The notes: a model not told the origin generated them from the letters alone. A stretch of DNA of 64,000 bases from Paenibacillus durus (GCF_000756615.1 NZ_CP009288.1:5394001-5458000); one strand, 5' to 3'. Numbered from the stretch's first letter, positions 1-11,477 are shown. Numbers and translations are program-made.

Positions 1-544
1 TCTCTGCCGGCTCCCCTGCTCCCCGGTCAAAAGCCCTGCGTGCCTTATTCATCCGCAGCCCCGTACTGTCCACCGTCCCCGGGTCCGCCTTGAACAGCAG
101 CTTTCCCGTGGCACTACCTATTCCGGGATTAGCTTCCATCCGGGCAACCAGCCTGGATACATAATCCGGCGCCAGCGTAACATCGGGATTTAGCACCAGC
201 ACATAATCGGCATCGCTCGCTGCAATCGCCTGGTTGTGGGCGGGAGCGAAGCCGGTGTTTGTTTGATTTTGGATGAGGTGAAGAGAGTATACCGGTTGCT
301 CAGTTAAGGCAGCTGGAGTTTCTGTATGAGTAACGCCCGACGCTGAATCCTCGGTTGTCTCGAGTCTATTGTCAAGTTTGTAGTGGGATTGAATCCGCTC
401 CACCGTATGGTCACTCGAGGCGTTATCCACTATAATGATTTTTTCTATCGGATAATCCTGCCGGAACCCGGCTTCCAGACAATTGATAATGTCATCTTCG
501 CTGTTGTAGGTTACGATATGTATACTTACGGTTTTGTTGGTCAT
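1..544 (-). CDS. GT2 glycosyltransferase, WbbL/rhamnosyltransferase-like (C-terminus cut by window edge)
   Basis: Reading the minus strand from an ATG at 544 gives an open GT-A-type glycosyltransferase that runs off the left edge (about 181 residues visible). It opens with the GT2 core SIHIVTYNSEDDI, continues with IIIVDNASSDHT, then NTGFAPAHNQAI and the acidic metal-site segment VLVLNPDVTL, followed by GIGSATGKLL. This pattern is that of the WbbL/RfbF rhamnosyltransferase group that adds sugars from dTDP- or GDP-sugars to a lipid-linked glycan on the cytoplasmic side. An AAGGAT ribosome site precedes the ATG. It lies downstream of the DPM1-GtrA gene, behind a terminator, so it probably starts a separate transcript. 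The donor sugar cannot be read; rhamnose is suggested by rmlBD nearby. Confidence 0.85.
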   Translation of the reverse strand, partial: MTNKTVSIHIVTYNSEDDIINCLEAGFRQDYPIEKIIIVDNASSDHTVERIQSHYKLDNRLETTEDSASGVTHTETPAALTEQPVYSLHLIQNQTNTGFAPAHNQAIAASDADYVLVLNPDVTLAPDYVSRLVARMEANPGIGSATGKLLFKADPGTVDSTGLRMNKARRAFDRGAGEPAE

Positions 545-613
545 GAACCGATCCTTGTATATTTAGTCACTGCCTTATTCCATAGTATATCGTAAACCTC
601 GGAGTTCTTGAAC

Positions 614-648
614 TAAAAACTCCCTGTCTGATTGAACAGACAAGGAGT
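614..648 (-). terminator. Rho-independent terminator after the DPM1-GtrA gene
   Basis: A 12-bp stem with one mismatch (ACTCCCTGTCTG against CAGACAAGGAGT, 6-nt loop) is followed on the minus strand by TTTTT. It sits just past the stop codon at 681 and separates that gene from the truncated glycosyltransferase. Confidence 0.75.
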
Positions 649-680
649 AGTAAGATAGATAAGTTAAAGTCACTATCGCA

Positions 681-1823
681 TTACTTGGAGAGTTGAATAC
701 CTTCCTGGCTTACCACAATTCTTCTTTCCTCTTGTTTTGCAAGTTCTTCCTTATTTGACCATGTCCAAATATTATTTATCTTGAAATTCCACAAAGTTGC
801 AGCTACTATACCTATCATTTGACCAAATACTATACTGATCTTCAACCATGATGCGAACTGTGCAAATAATGCAGTTATTATAATTCCGACTGAACTAACT
901 ACTACAAATTTAGAAAATTTCGGAATAAGACTTGACGCTCCATCTTTCTTCATTTTCCAGGTCAACGTATCATTCAGTATAAAATTACTTAACATCGCAG
1001 TAAACGAAGCAATTATTGACGATCTAAGATGACCTAAATGAAGAATATCCACCAAAATAAAGAGCATTGCTAAATTTACCAACACCCCAGAAAGTCCAAT
1101 TAAACAAAATATGTAGAACTTTCGGTCTTCTTCACTACTACAAACCAGTTTCAGAATGTGACGCAGATAATTCAACTGCTCTTTCCCACTCATCTTGGAT
1201 TCGCCTGCATCTCTTGAAACAAAAGAATAGGGAATCTCATGAACGGTTTTGTAGTTACCTTTGACCAGAACTTCCATTAGAATTTTCCAACCAATCGGGT
1301 CAAGATCAGCATTGATCAATACATTCCGATTTAATCCAAAAAAACCGCCAGTGCAATCCGTTATATTCCTCATTCGTTTAATTGAAACTCTTCCAATCAT
1401 TCTTGCAGTCCAAGACACTAACTTTCGAAATGCATTCAATCCACCATCTGAACCGCCTTCTACAAAGCGGCTGGGAATGATTAAATCGGAACCTTCCTGC
1501 AGTCGCTGCAGTATCAGAGGCAAAAGCTCTGGAGGATGCTGTAAGTCGGCATCCATAACAATGATATAAGTGCCTCTTGATTTATCAAACCCCTCCACTA
1601 CAGCTGTTCCTAAACCTCTACCATTTGTACGATGAATATATTTTATTTGCGAGAATTTCTTAGAAAGTTCATCCAGAATTTGCGGGGTTTCATCCTTGCT
1701 GTCATCCACAAATAAAATTTCATAGTTAGAACCGGTCTTTTCCATTGCCTGAATAATTCGATTTGAAATGGTTGTTACATTGTCTTTTTCATTAAAAGTT
1801 GGAATAATAATACTCAAATCCAT
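681..1823 (-). CDS. GT2 polyprenyl-phosphate sugar synthase (DPM1-like) fused to a GtrA membrane domain
   Basis: 380 aa. Residues 1 to about 225 form a dolichol-phosphate-mannose-synthase-like GT2 domain (MDLSIIIPTFNEKDN, LFVDDSKDET, metal motif VMDADLQHPPE, then the RFVEGG and DCTGGFFGLNR segments). Residues about 240-365 form a four-helix GtrA-type domain (YIFCLIGLSGVLVNL, NFILNDTLTW, WNFKINNIWTW). Family members move a sugar from GDP- or UDP-sugar to a polyprenyl phosphate, and GtrA-like parts are thought to help present or flip the product. A GGAGG site lies 8 nt before the ATG. With manC and a PIG-V-like mannosyltransferase in the same cluster, polyprenyl-P-mannose is the likely product, but this is inference. 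Confidence 0.87.
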   Translation of the reverse strand: MDLSIIIPTFNEKDNVTTISNRIIQAMEKTGSNYEILFVDDSKDETPQILDELSKKFSQIKYIHRTNGRGLGTAVVEGFDKSRGTYIIVMDADLQHPPELLPLILQRLQEGSDLIIPSRFVEGGSDGGLNAFRKLVSWTARMIGRVSIKRMRNITDCTGGFFGLNRNVLINADLDPIGWKILMEVLVKGNYKTVHEIPYSFVSRDAGESKMSGKEQLNYLRHILKLVCSSEEDRKFYIFCLIGLSGVLVNLAMLFILVDILHLGHLRSSIIASFTAMLSNFILNDTLTWKMKKDGASSLIPKFSKFVVVSSVGIIITALFAQFASWLKISIVFGQMIGIVAATLWNFKINNIWTWSNKEELAKQEERRIVVSQEGIQLSK

Positions 1824-1955
1824 CTATAATCCTCCATATCAAAATTCACTTCCAAACAAGTATATCATCTTTATGGAAGAAGGAACTCTTAAAAATTTGT
1901 GCCATATTTATTTAGGCAACTAAATTTGGAGATAAATGTCAATTTATATAACTTT

Positions 1956-2819
1956 TTAAATTTCTTTTAAAAACGCTCTAAGCCCTTCCCGCCACGGCCG
2001 TATATCCTGGAATCCGTTCGTCCGGATCGACAAATGCTCCATCACCGAGTTGCGCGGACGCGGAGCGGGGCGTGGAAACTGTTCCGTCGTACACGGCTCC
2101 AGCTTAGCGGTGAACTTAAGCCCCAGGATTTCCTCCGCCTCGGCAAAAATCGCCTGGGTAAACTCATACCACGTACAAACCTCTGTATTGGAGGCATGGT
2201 AAATGCCATACTTTTCAGTCCCGATTAATTCCAGCAGGAAATTCGCCAAATCCACTGTATACGTTGGTGATCCTTTTTGGTCATCCACGACCTGCAGCAC
2301 CGGTTTTTCCTGGCCAAATTTCAGCATCGTTTTAACAAAATTATTCCCATACTTTCCATACACCCACGAGGTGCGCACGATAAAATACTTGGACGACAAG
2401 CTCTGCACCAGAATTTCCCCAGCTCGTTTGGACTTGCCGTAAATACTCTTGGGATCGGTGTTGTCGTATTCATGATACGGCTGGCTTCCTTGTCCGTCAA
2501 ACACATAATCCGTGCTGATATAGACCAGTTTCGCGCCAACTTTTTCTGCTGCAAGCGCAACATTGCGTGTCCCCACAGCATTGATCAAGTATGCAGCGTC
2601 AACATCCGTCTCTGCGGCGTCCACCGCCGTATGCGCGGCGCAGTGAATGACTGCGTCAGGGCCGAATTCTCCAATAACCTTGCCGCACTGGTCAAGATCG
2701 GTAATGTCCATTTCCTGCCGGTCGCAGGCCAGCACCTCATACCCCTGGCTTTCCAACAGCAGCACCACATCACGGCCAAGTTGTCCCGCCGCCCCCGTTA
2801 CAAGAACCTTCGCTGCCAT
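1956..2819 (-). CDS. rfbD: dTDP-4-dehydrorhamnose reductase
   Basis: 287 aa from the ATG at 2819. It catalyses the last step of dTDP-L-rhamnose synthesis, reduction of dTDP-4-dehydro-L-rhamnose with NAD(P)H. The sequence shows the Rossmann glycine motif VTGAAGQLG at the N-terminus, the STDYVFDG segment, and the SDR pair Y-x3-K in SIYGKSKRAGE, followed by RTSWVYG. A longer in-frame start at 2900 exists, but it would lie inside rfbB and removes the family-typical MAAKVLVTG start. At 2819-2821 the rfbB stop and this start share TAATG, so the two genes are translationally coupled. The last family residues (ENGFQDIRPWREGL-type end) are present. Confidence 0.95.
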   Translation of the reverse strand: MAAKVLVTGAAGQLGRDVVLLLESQGYEVLACDRQEMDITDLDQCGKVIGEFGPDAVIHCAAHTAVDAAETDVDAAYLINAVGTRNVALAAEKVGAKLVYISTDYVFDGQGSQPYHEYDNTDPKSIYGKSKRAGEILVQSLSSKYFIVRTSWVYGKYGNNFVKTMLKFGQEKPVLQVVDDQKGSPTYTVDLANFLLELIGTEKYGIYHASNTEVCTWYEFTQAIFAEAEEILGLKFTAKLEPCTTEQFPRPAPRPRNSVMEHLSIRTNGFQDIRPWREGLRAFLKEI

Positions 2820-3841
2820 TACAGGGCATCCCCCAAGCGGCTGCCGTACTGCTTTTCGGCATACTTCTGGTATTCGCCGGACTGGATGCGGGTCCACCAT
2901 TCTTTGTTATTCAAATACCATTGGATCGTTTCCTTGATCCCGGTTTCAAACGTATGCTTCGGCTTCCAGCCAAGCTCGTTCATGATCTTCGTTGGGTCGA
3001 TGCCGTAGCGGCGGTCATGCCCCGGACGGTCCTGCACATACGTAATCAGCGATTCCGGCTTGCCCAGCTCCTGCAAAATCGTCTTAACAATATGCACATT
3101 CGTCCGCTCATTGTTGCCGCCAATGTTGTACACCTCACCCAGCACACCTTTGTGAATGACCAGATCAATCGCGCTACAATGATCCTCCACATAGAGCCAA
3201 TCGCGAATGTTCAAGCCGTCACCGTATACCGGCAGCGCCCCATCAGACAGAGCGCGGGAGATCATCAGCGGAATAAGCTTCTCTGGGAATTGATACGGGC
3301 CATAGTTGTTCGAGCAGCGCGTAATATTAACCGGCAGACCAAACGTTTCATGATAAGCGCGCACCAGCAAATCTCCACCCGCCTTGCTGGCGGAATAAGG
3401 ACTGTTCGGAGTCAGCGGGGTCTCTTCCGTAAACAGACCGGTCGCCCCAAGCGTACCGTACACCTCATCGGTCGAAACCTGTACAAACTTGGTGACTTTA
3501 TGCTTTTTGGCCACGTCAAGCAGTACCTGAGTCCCGAGCACGTTCGTCTTCACAAACACATCCGGCTCCAAAATACTCCGGTCCACATGCGACTCCGCCG
3601 CAAAATTCACAACTACATCCACACCCTGTCCGATCAATGCGTCCATCGCTTGAACATCCGTAATATCCGCTTTTACAAACGTGTAGTTCGGATGATTCTC
3701 GACCGATTTCAAGTTCTCCAAATTCCCTGCATACGTAAGAGCATCCACATTAACGATTTGATAATCGGGATGCTGCTGCAGTATATAGATGACAAAATTG
3801 CTGCCAATAAAGCCGGCTCCGCCGGTAATGAGAAGTTTCAT
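2819..3841 (-). CDS. rfbB: dTDP-glucose 4,6-dehydratase
   Basis: 340 aa, the normal family length. It converts dTDP-glucose to dTDP-4-dehydro-6-deoxyglucose, the second step toward dTDP-rhamnose. Visible motifs are the NAD-binding TGGAGFIGSNF, the substrate segment FAAESHVDRS, the catalytic stretch STDEVYG, Y-x3-K in SPYSASKAGGD, and NNYGPYQFPEKLIP. A GGAGG site lies 8 nt before the ATG. The gene overlaps rfbD by one base. The companion genes rfbA and rfbC are 24 kb away at 27.85-29.31 kb on the opposite strand, so the pathway is split across the window. Confidence 0.97.
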   Translation of the reverse strand: MKLLITGGAGFIGSNFVIYILQQHPDYQIVNVDALTYAGNLENLKSVENHPNYTFVKADITDVQAMDALIGQGVDVVVNFAAESHVDRSILEPDVFVKTNVLGTQVLLDVAKKHKVTKFVQVSTDEVYGTLGATGLFTEETPLTPNSPYSASKAGGDLLVRAYHETFGLPVNITRCSNNYGPYQFPEKLIPLMISRALSDGALPVYGDGLNIRDWLYVEDHCSAIDLVIHKGVLGEVYNIGGNNERTNVHIVKTILQELGKPESLITYVQDRPGHDRRYGIDPTKIMNELGWKPKHTFETGIKETIQWYLNNKEWWTRIQSGEYQKYAEKQYGSRLGDAL

Positions 3842-4046
3842 AAAAGCACCTCCAAATTAATTTTTCATTTACTTTCTCCATTTAAGCTGCCGCCAATAAC
3901 TCATAACCCCTTAAAGAACTTCAACTTGTATATCAGAAAATACTCTGATAATCCAATCACTATGCCTGACATGCTTAACATTTCTTACAGTTTCCTCCAT
4001 TAGTTATTTCAAATTAGGCCTTTATGTCATTCTAACAGTTGTAGCT

Positions 4047-5171
4047 TTAAAAGCTCAAAGCATAACCACTGCTCCAAAAAACCATCAGAAGGCCTTGTAA
4101 AACTAACATTACATAAACTACCAAAGTTTTAGCGAAATTATTTTTCAATATATTCACCAAAGCAAAGTAAAGAGGAAAAATAACCAGAGTAAACCTTATC
4201 ATACTTATTACAGAAGTAGATAAAGGGATTAGGATTGAGTAAGCCGTAAAAACAGAGTATGGAATTGGCATTTTTTTAATAGATAGTAGTTGTATTGATA
4301 TAGCAAAAATAGTAAAAAGTGCCCAAAACCTCTCTTGAAATTGACCCCTACTAAAAACTTGATATAAGACACTAATTGGATCTGAATCAACTCTTTCCCA
4401 AGCAACCTGAATATTTTTGAACATTAAAAAATCACCAGTGAGGTAATACAAATACATTCCCCACAAGACAAAACCACAGGGAATAAAAAGAAGGAATAAA
4501 ATGTTATACTTAATTTCAAGAAATTTAAATTTTTTACACATCAAGTATTCAATAAATAATGGAATTATTATAAAAACCCCAATATTTCTTGTTAAAGCAA
4601 GAAAAAAGCCGCATATCCCTACTAATAACCATTTGTTTTTCTTTGAGTAATAAAAGCACATTAGTACTAAAACTAGATATAATGACTCAGTTAGAACACA
4701 CGATAACATAAAAGAAGCGGGGAAAAACACAACGTATTTTATTACTTCCATCGATTTTTTCTGGTCAAAATAATATGTGCTAAGCTTGTATAAATAGACG
4801 CATGCAACTATAGAAGATATAGTTGAAATAAAAATACCGGATATAATGTAATCGTGGAAGATAAAATTAAGATACTTCATTAGTTTAGGATACAATGGAT
4901 AAAAAGCATAAGTGGTTTGATATCCAAAGTACGGATTGTATGTATGATCAATATCATAACCATGTTCTGCGATAATTCGATACCAACCTCCATCCCACTG
5001 AGCCCAGGTTGAAAGAAGTGATTGTTTAAAAGTTTCAGAAGGTTGTAAAAAATGTCTGGAAGTTATACCAATAAAAGAGAGCGTAATTCGTGAAACCAAA
5101 ATCAATAATATAATTTTTATATAATTTGTATATTTCGAGAAAAAAGAAGTTCTATTAATCAAACTGGTCAT
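4047..5171 (-). CDS. PIG-V-like GT-C mannosyltransferase (multi-pass membrane protein)
   Basis: 374 aa with about nine to ten membrane helices. The first extracytoplasmic loop contains WDGGWY (about residues 59-64) followed by the aromatic FYPLYP segment (about 90-95), and a later FFPASF. These are hallmarks of the bacterial PIG-V (GT76-like) family, which transfers mannose from polyprenyl-phosphate-mannose outside the membrane. The C-terminus is hydrophobic to the end. The start ATG at 5171 shares TAATG with the stop of the upstream jelly-roll gene, so the two are coupled. Codon use is very AT-rich, unlike rfbBD next door. Mannose as the donor sugar is inferred from the family and from manC in the cluster. 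Confidence 0.78.
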   Translation of the reverse strand: MTSLINRTSFFSKYTNYIKIILLILVSRITLSFIGITSRHFLQPSETFKQSLLSTWAQWDGGWYRIIAEHGYDIDHTYNPYFGYQTTYAFYPLYPKLMKYLNFIFHDYIISGIFISTISSIVACVYLYKLSTYYFDQKKSMEVIKYVVFFPASFMLSCVLTESLYLVLVLMCFYYSKKNKWLLVGICGFFLALTRNIGVFIIIPLFIEYLMCKKFKFLEIKYNILFLLFIPCGFVLWGMYLYYLTGDFLMFKNIQVAWERVDSDPISVLYQVFSRGQFQERFWALFTIFAISIQLLSIKKMPIPYSVFTAYSILIPLSTSVISMIRFTLVIFPLYFALVNILKNNFAKTLVVYVMLVLQGLLMVFWSSGYALSF

Positions 5172-5686
5172 TATTCTTCCTCCCGAAATATTAGGTATTT
5201 ATAGCTAACTGCAACCTCGTTGTTATTATGTTCAGCATCAACTACCGTAAAGTTATATTCAAATTTAATATGATTTATTTTTTTTACATATTCCTTAGGT
5301 ACGATAAAGGAGTAACTCTGATAATCTATAAAATTATTTACGATTTGTTCTCCAATATACTGATCGTTAACTGTTAGTTTAATGGCCTGTACTCTATCTT
5401 TTTCTGGATATGCTTTTATATTGGCTTCAATGACATACTCTTTTTTTTCAATTAATGGAACATTAATTAGGGAGTAATTTTTATTCGACCATCTCTGATC
5501 ACCATCAGGTTCACTAAATCCATCTTTCATATAAAGAGATTGATCTTTATGCGAAAATTCTATTTTTGATACTGGGGTTAAATAATCTTCTGCAGAGCGG
5601 GAGAAGTTGACAACCAAATAAACAACACTCAAAAATGATAACAAATATATCATTATGATTATTGTAAGTCTAATTTTTTTGTTCAT
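5171..5686 (-). CDS. Single-span membrane protein with extracytoplasmic jelly-roll-like domain
   Basis: 171 aa from the ATG at 5686, chosen because AAGGAG lies 7 nt upstream; an in-frame start 24 nt earlier lacks a ribosome site. Residues about 5-27 are a membrane helix, and the rest is a beta-rich domain facing out. This domain matches in pattern the C-terminal 120 residues of the neighbouring DUF6056-like protein: a G-F/W-x-x-x-E-x-x-x-x-W motif, an alternating EANIKAY strand, a VNDQYIGE turn (INGVSLGE in the neighbour) and a YSFIVPKE strand (YSLNIAKE). The stop overlaps the start of the PIG-V-like gene, so it may act as a separate carbohydrate-binding or accessory domain for that enzyme. 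No function is established. Confidence 0.6.
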   Translation of the reverse strand: MNKKIRLTIIIMIYLLSFLSVVYLVVNFSRSAEDYLTPVSKIEFSHKDQSLYMKDGFSEPDGDQRWSNKNYSLINVPLIEKKEYVIEANIKAYPEKDRVQAIKLTVNDQYIGEQIVNNFIDYQSYSFIVPKEYVKKINHIKFEYNFTVVDAEHNNNEVAVSYKYLIFREEE

Positions 5687-5820
5687 TTTACGCTCCTTGT
5701 CGCAGATCAAACTTCCTCAGGAACATAAGTAATATTCCCATTATAATACATAACTTTTTTACTTATATTTGCAAGAAGTTACTGCAAAATCTGTTGTTTT
5801 GAGTTTGATGTTTGACTAGC

Positions 5821-7800
<1,980 letters not shown>

Positions 7801-7994
7801 CTACTGAAAGTTATTTAGAGTAACAAGACGAGCAAAAACAAAACAAAGGAAGATCAAAGCCTTGTTAATTCCTTATTTTGGACCGAAAAAATTTACTTTC
7901 ACTATCACAATAGGATCAATTATTATTCTTCAATGTATTATTCTCTAATTATTGTCAAAGTTAGGCGACTTTTTTATCATATATACTTTTTTAA

Positions 7995-8972
7995 TCATCG
8001 ACTAATTTTCAGTCTTGTTATTTGGGATTCGTTATCTATATTTAATTCTTCTTTCACAAGATACAAAGGTCTTTTTTTTGACTCATTATAAATTCTACCT
8101 ATATACTCTCCAATTATTCCCAAAGTTATTAATTGAACCCCTCCAAAAAATAGAATAGCTACCATTAAGGATGGATAGCCTGGTACAGAATTCCCTAAAG
8201 TTACCGTTACTATTACTAAGTAAAACGCATAGATTAACGACAAAAGAGCAATTAGTAAACCTAAATATGTTGCAATCTGTAACGGTGCAAATGAGAAAGA
8301 TGTTATCCCTTCAATTGCAAAATTCCAAAGCTTCCAGTAATTAAAACTGCTTTTCCCTGCAAATCGTGGCTCTCTATAATAAGAAATGCTGGTTTGTTTA
8401 AAACCAACCCAACTAAATAAACCTTTCATAAATCTATGTTGCTCAGGCAATTGATTTATTGCCTCGACCACCTGTCTGTTCATTAAGCGAAAATCCCCAG
8501 TATCGGCAGGAATTTCGAATCTCGTCATTTTTCCAATAACTCTATAAAATGAATGAGCGGTTATTTTTTTCAGCCATGTTTCTCCTTCTCTTTTCAGACG
8601 AGTAGCATAGACTACATCATAACCTTCTTTCCACTTTTCTATAAGAGTTGGAATCACTTCAGGGGGATCCTGAAGGTCAGCATCAATTGGAATTACGATA
8701 TCTGATTTAGAATACTTTAAACCAGCAGACATCGCTATCTCCTTGCCAAAGTTCCTAGAAAGGTTTATAACTTTGACTCTTCTATCTCTTGTTGCAAGAA
8801 TTCGCAGTCTTTCCATTGTGTCATCTTTACTTCCATCATTTACGCATATAATCTCATAATTATATCCATTACTTTGAAGCACATCGGTTATTTTGTCATA
8901 AAAAACCGTTACATTATCTCCTTCATTGTACATAGGTACAACGATAGATAAACTAAAATCATTGTAGATCAT
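7995..8972 (-). CDS. GT2 polyprenyl-phosphate glycosyltransferase (GtrB/YkcC-like)
   Basis: 325 aa from the ATG at 8972, preceded by AAAGGGG. A start 27 nt upstream is unlikely because a TATAAT -10 box at 9004-9009 puts the transcript start at that codon. The GT2 domain has SIVVPMYNEGDNV, CVNDGSKDDT, NFGKEIAMSAGL, the metal motif PIDADLQDPPE and DTGDFRLMNRQV. Two membrane helices at about 225-300 (IATYLGLLIALLSLIYAF and VAILFFGGVQLITLGIIGEYIGRIY) are exactly the GtrB layout. Family members charge undecaprenyl phosphate with glucose or another hexose for extracytoplasmic decoration. It pairs logically with the DUF6056-like gene downstream. Confidence 0.88.
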   Translation of the reverse strand: MIYNDFSLSIVVPMYNEGDNVTVFYDKITDVLQSNGYNYEIICVNDGSKDDTMERLRILATRDRRVKVINLSRNFGKEIAMSAGLKYSKSDIVIPIDADLQDPPEVIPTLIEKWKEGYDVVYATRLKREGETWLKKITAHSFYRVIGKMTRFEIPADTGDFRLMNRQVVEAINQLPEQHRFMKGLFSWVGFKQTSISYYREPRFAGKSSFNYWKLWNFAIEGITSFSFAPLQIATYLGLLIALLSLIYAFYLVIVTVTLGNSVPGYPSLMVAILFFGGVQLITLGIIGEYIGRIYNESKKRPLYLVKEELNIDNESQITRLKISR

Positions 8973-9003
8973 GCTACTGCCCCTTTTAATGTTTTCCACT
9001 AGT

Positions 9004-9009
9004 ATTATA
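9004..9009 (-). promoter_or_regulatory. Candidate -10 box of an internal promoter before the GtrB-like gene
   Basis: A perfect TATAAT on the minus strand lies 32 nt upstream of the chosen ATG at 8972. The -35 region is poor (GGTCTA-like), so this is a tentative promoter. It would give a short leader and excludes the upstream ATG at 8999 as the usual start. Confidence 0.4.
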
Positions 9010-9082
9010 CCCTAATTATTTGCTTTAGACCGATTAAATGTTGTTTGAAGAATCACTATAATTTCGATAGCCCTCTCAGTAA

Positions 9083-10036
9083 TTAAACCTTACCAAAAAT
9101 GTAGGTTAATTTAAAAATTTCATTATCAATCTTGGTTTGTCTGAAAAAGGGGGAGCTATAAATATAAAGAACTCTATGAGGCAAGTTTTTATTTAAAGTA
9201 TTCAAAAAACACTCAATAGCTTTCCTATCCTCCGAGTTTAACAAGGAATAAAAACACTTATAGAACTCGACTGCCTGATTTCTTCTTATATAATAATTCT
9301 CTTTTTTAATAAAACGATAGAATCTCTTCAGCATTTTTTTCACAGGACTGTCTTTTTGTCCTCCTGTAACATTATGACTATGCTGCCGATATAGGATATT
9401 AGGTTCTTTATCGAAAATAACGTTACCGAATGCAGATACGCATAAATACAGCCACCAGTCGTGCATGATAATTTGTTTAGAATTATCAGGAAAATTTTGC
9501 ACAACAAGTTCAAACGCTTCACGATTGATAACCGTTGTACATCCTACCGCAATATTCTCAACTAATGCATTATATACTATCGTTGACTTTTTTGGATAAG
9601 GAGGCCATATCGTTATTTTTTTTAGAGTTTCATCTACCATTTTCGTAGTAGAGCAAAACATTAAAGGTTTATTTTTGTCTGGCCCACTTTTTAAAAGGGA
9701 TAGAGCACGCATCAGCTTCATAGGCATCCAAATATCATCTTGGTCACAAAATGAAAAATAATCATATTCTTGGATCAAATTTTTATCATATACATGATGG
9801 ATTAAATTGAAAAAACTCTCCTTAGCGCCTAGATTGTCACCTCTATAAAGAAGAATATTCTTATTTTTCGACTTGAAATATTCAAGTATTTCCCATGTCT
9901 GATCAGTTGATCCGTCATCTCGTATTAGAACAGTCACATCCACCTTATGCTGAGCTAAAACGCTATTAAGTAATTCCCTGATATACTGTTCTCCGTTATA
10001 AGTTGATAGTAATACTAGAACTCGAGGTATATTCAC
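9083..10036 (-). CDS. GT2 glycosyltransferase (rhamnosyltransferase-like)
   Basis: 317 aa with a GTG start preceded by AAAGGAG at 9 nt. It shows the GT-A fold signatures VLVLLSTYNGEQYIRELL, IRDDGSTDQTWEIL, the metal-site FSFCDQDDIWMPMKL and, further on, the conserved IMHDWWLYL segment that places it with the cytoplasmic rhamnosyl/galactosyltransferases of capsule and O-antigen clusters. The C-terminus ends in a short basic helical region without membrane spans. It is separated by about 70 nt from manC, on the same strand. The acceptor and donor cannot be told from sequence; with rmlBD and manC nearby, rhamnose or mannose is likely. Confidence 0.83.
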   Translation of the reverse strand: MNIPRVLVLLSTYNGEQYIRELLNSVLAQHKVDVTVLIRDDGSTDQTWEILEYFKSKNKNILLYRGDNLGAKESFFNLIHHVYDKNLIQEYDYFSFCDQDDIWMPMKLMRALSLLKSGPDKNKPLMFCSTTKMVDETLKKITIWPPYPKKSTIVYNALVENIAVGCTTVINREAFELVVQNFPDNSKQIIMHDWWLYLCVSAFGNVIFDKEPNILYRQHSHNVTGGQKDSPVKKMLKRFYRFIKKENYYIRRNQAVEFYKCFYSLLNSEDRKAIECFLNTLNKNLPHRVLYIYSSPFFRQTKIDNEIFKLTYIFGKV

Positions 10037-10103
10037 CCTAATAACTCCTTTCCAACACGAATCTTTAGGGTGTTTGAGATCACTAGCCTAGAAGTTGACC
10101 GCT

Positions 10104-11477
10104 CTATTTCTGAATGAAAACACTAGCCTTTCTCTTAATCTCATCCCAAGTCAATGCATATCTATAAATATCTTCATCTATTAATTCACCCTGCTGGATT
10201 TCAATAATTTCCAGATCCTCATCAGCTTTTATGCTGTGCTTTTGTCCAGGCATAATCTTAAATACATCTCCCGATTTAATGTGAAAAAGTTGATTATCCA
10301 AAATCAGTTCACCTTGGCCGCCTATGATATTCCAGGTTTCACTTCTTTTAGAATGTTCCTGATAGCTCAGGTATTTTTCTTTCTTTATGCAGATTCTCTT
10401 CGTGAGTACTTCCTCATTCTCATTATTGATAGTATATTCCAGAATTCGAAACCAGCCCCATCGACGCTCTTCATACATAGGTCTTGAGTTAATCGATTTC
10501 AATGCATCTTTCAAATTGGGTGTCATGGAAATATCAGAAACTAATATCCCATCAGGACTAGCCGCAACAATAGTGTTTTTCACCCCCATCATGACTATAG
10601 GGAGGTCTAATTCATTCACCAAATTAACATTCGAACAATCGGATAGAATACCTTTACCCAACACATTCGAATCCATTTCCTCTACAAGTGCGTCCCACGT
10701 CCCCAGGTCTTTCCAATCACCTTTGTAAGGGATCATGTAAAGGGTCTGCTCTTTCTCCAACACTTCAAAATCAAAGCTGATTTTTGTTAAATTTTTATAC
10801 TCTATTAGTAATTGATCAAAATCCCTGGTAATCTTCCGTTCTTCCATTATCTTTTCCAAATAATTAAGCTTAAACGCAAACACTCCGCAATTCCATAGAG
10901 CCTTCTTATTAATCAGTTCTACGGCTACTTCTTTCGCAGGTTTTTCGACAAAATGATCAACCTCGACCAAAGGTTGATCCAAAGTGGATTGCTTCGGTAT
11001 TATGTATCCATATTTTTCAGCTGGAGAAGTAGGTTTAGCACCCAATAATGCAATATTCACTTTTTGACTATGCATCTTCTGCTCTAATATTAAAATCTGT
11101 CTAAAAAAATCCGTCTCAACATACGAGTCTACAGGTAAAACAATGACCACTTCATCTTTCTCCGCTGCAGTTCGTGTAAGCAAATAAGATACTGATAGGG
11201 CGATTGCCGGGAAGGTATCTTTTCTCTCGGGTTCTATGATCAAAGGTGGGCAATCGTCAATCTGCGATTGTATCATCTCAACCTGTGATTTACTGGTAGT
11301 TATAAATGCAGAATCCTTCAGTCCAACATCACCGAGTTGTCTCCAAACCCTTTGAAGCATCGATTCATATTCGGAAACATCACTTTTCAAAATTTTAAGA
11401 AATTGTTTAGAACGTGCGTCATTAGAAAGCGGCCATAATCTAGTACCCGACCCTCCCGATAATAAGATAATTTTCAT
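10104..11477 (-). CDS. manC: Mannose-1-phosphate guanylyltransferase / mannose-6-phosphate isomerase-type (ManC)
   Basis: 457 aa, the usual length of bifunctional-type ManC. The N-terminal nucleotidyltransferase has the signature LLSGGSGTRLWPLSN, the PLIIEPERKDT loop, EKYGYI, and the FVEKPA substrate motif. The C-terminal 110 residues form a cupin of the type II phosphomannose-isomerase kind (YQEHSKRSETWNIIGGQGEL, IMPGQKHSI). It makes GDP-mannose from mannose-1-phosphate and GTP. The start overlaps the stop of the upstream GT2 by four bases (ATGA). No GDP-mannose dehydratase is near, so GDP-mannose itself, not GDP-fucose or GDP-rhamnose, is probably used in this cluster. Confidence 0.93.
   Translation of the reverse strand: MKIILLSGGSGTRLWPLSNDARSKQFLKILKSDVSEYESMLQRVWRQLGDVGLKDSAFITTSKSQVEMIQSQIDDCPPLIIEPERKDTFPAIALSVSYLLTRTAAEKDEVVIVLPVDSYVETDFFRQILILEQKMHSQKVNIALLGAKPTSPAEKYGYIIPKQSTLDQPLVEVDHFVEKPAKEVAVELINKKALWNCGVFAFKLNYLEKIMEERKITRDFDQLLIEYKNLTKISFDFEVLEKEQTLYMIPYKGDWKDLGTWDALVEEMDSNVLGKGILSDCSNVNLVNELDLPIVMMGVKNTIVAASPDGILVSDISMTPNLKDALKSINSRPMYEERRWGWFRILEYTINNENEEVLTKRICIKKEKYLSYQEHSKRSETWNIIGGQGELILDNQLFHIKSGDVFKIMPGQKHSIKADEDLEIIEIQQGELIDEDIYRYALTWDEIKRKASVFIQK

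Noticed and set aside
2277..4003. Long plus-strand frames opposite rfbB and rfbD
   Set aside because: They are antisense shadows of well conserved rhamnose genes and are full of rare residue runs.
8973..8999. Upstream ATG for the GtrB-like gene
   Set aside because: It lies at the expected transcription start of the TATAAT promoter and has no ribosome site, while the ATG at 8972 has AAAGGGG.
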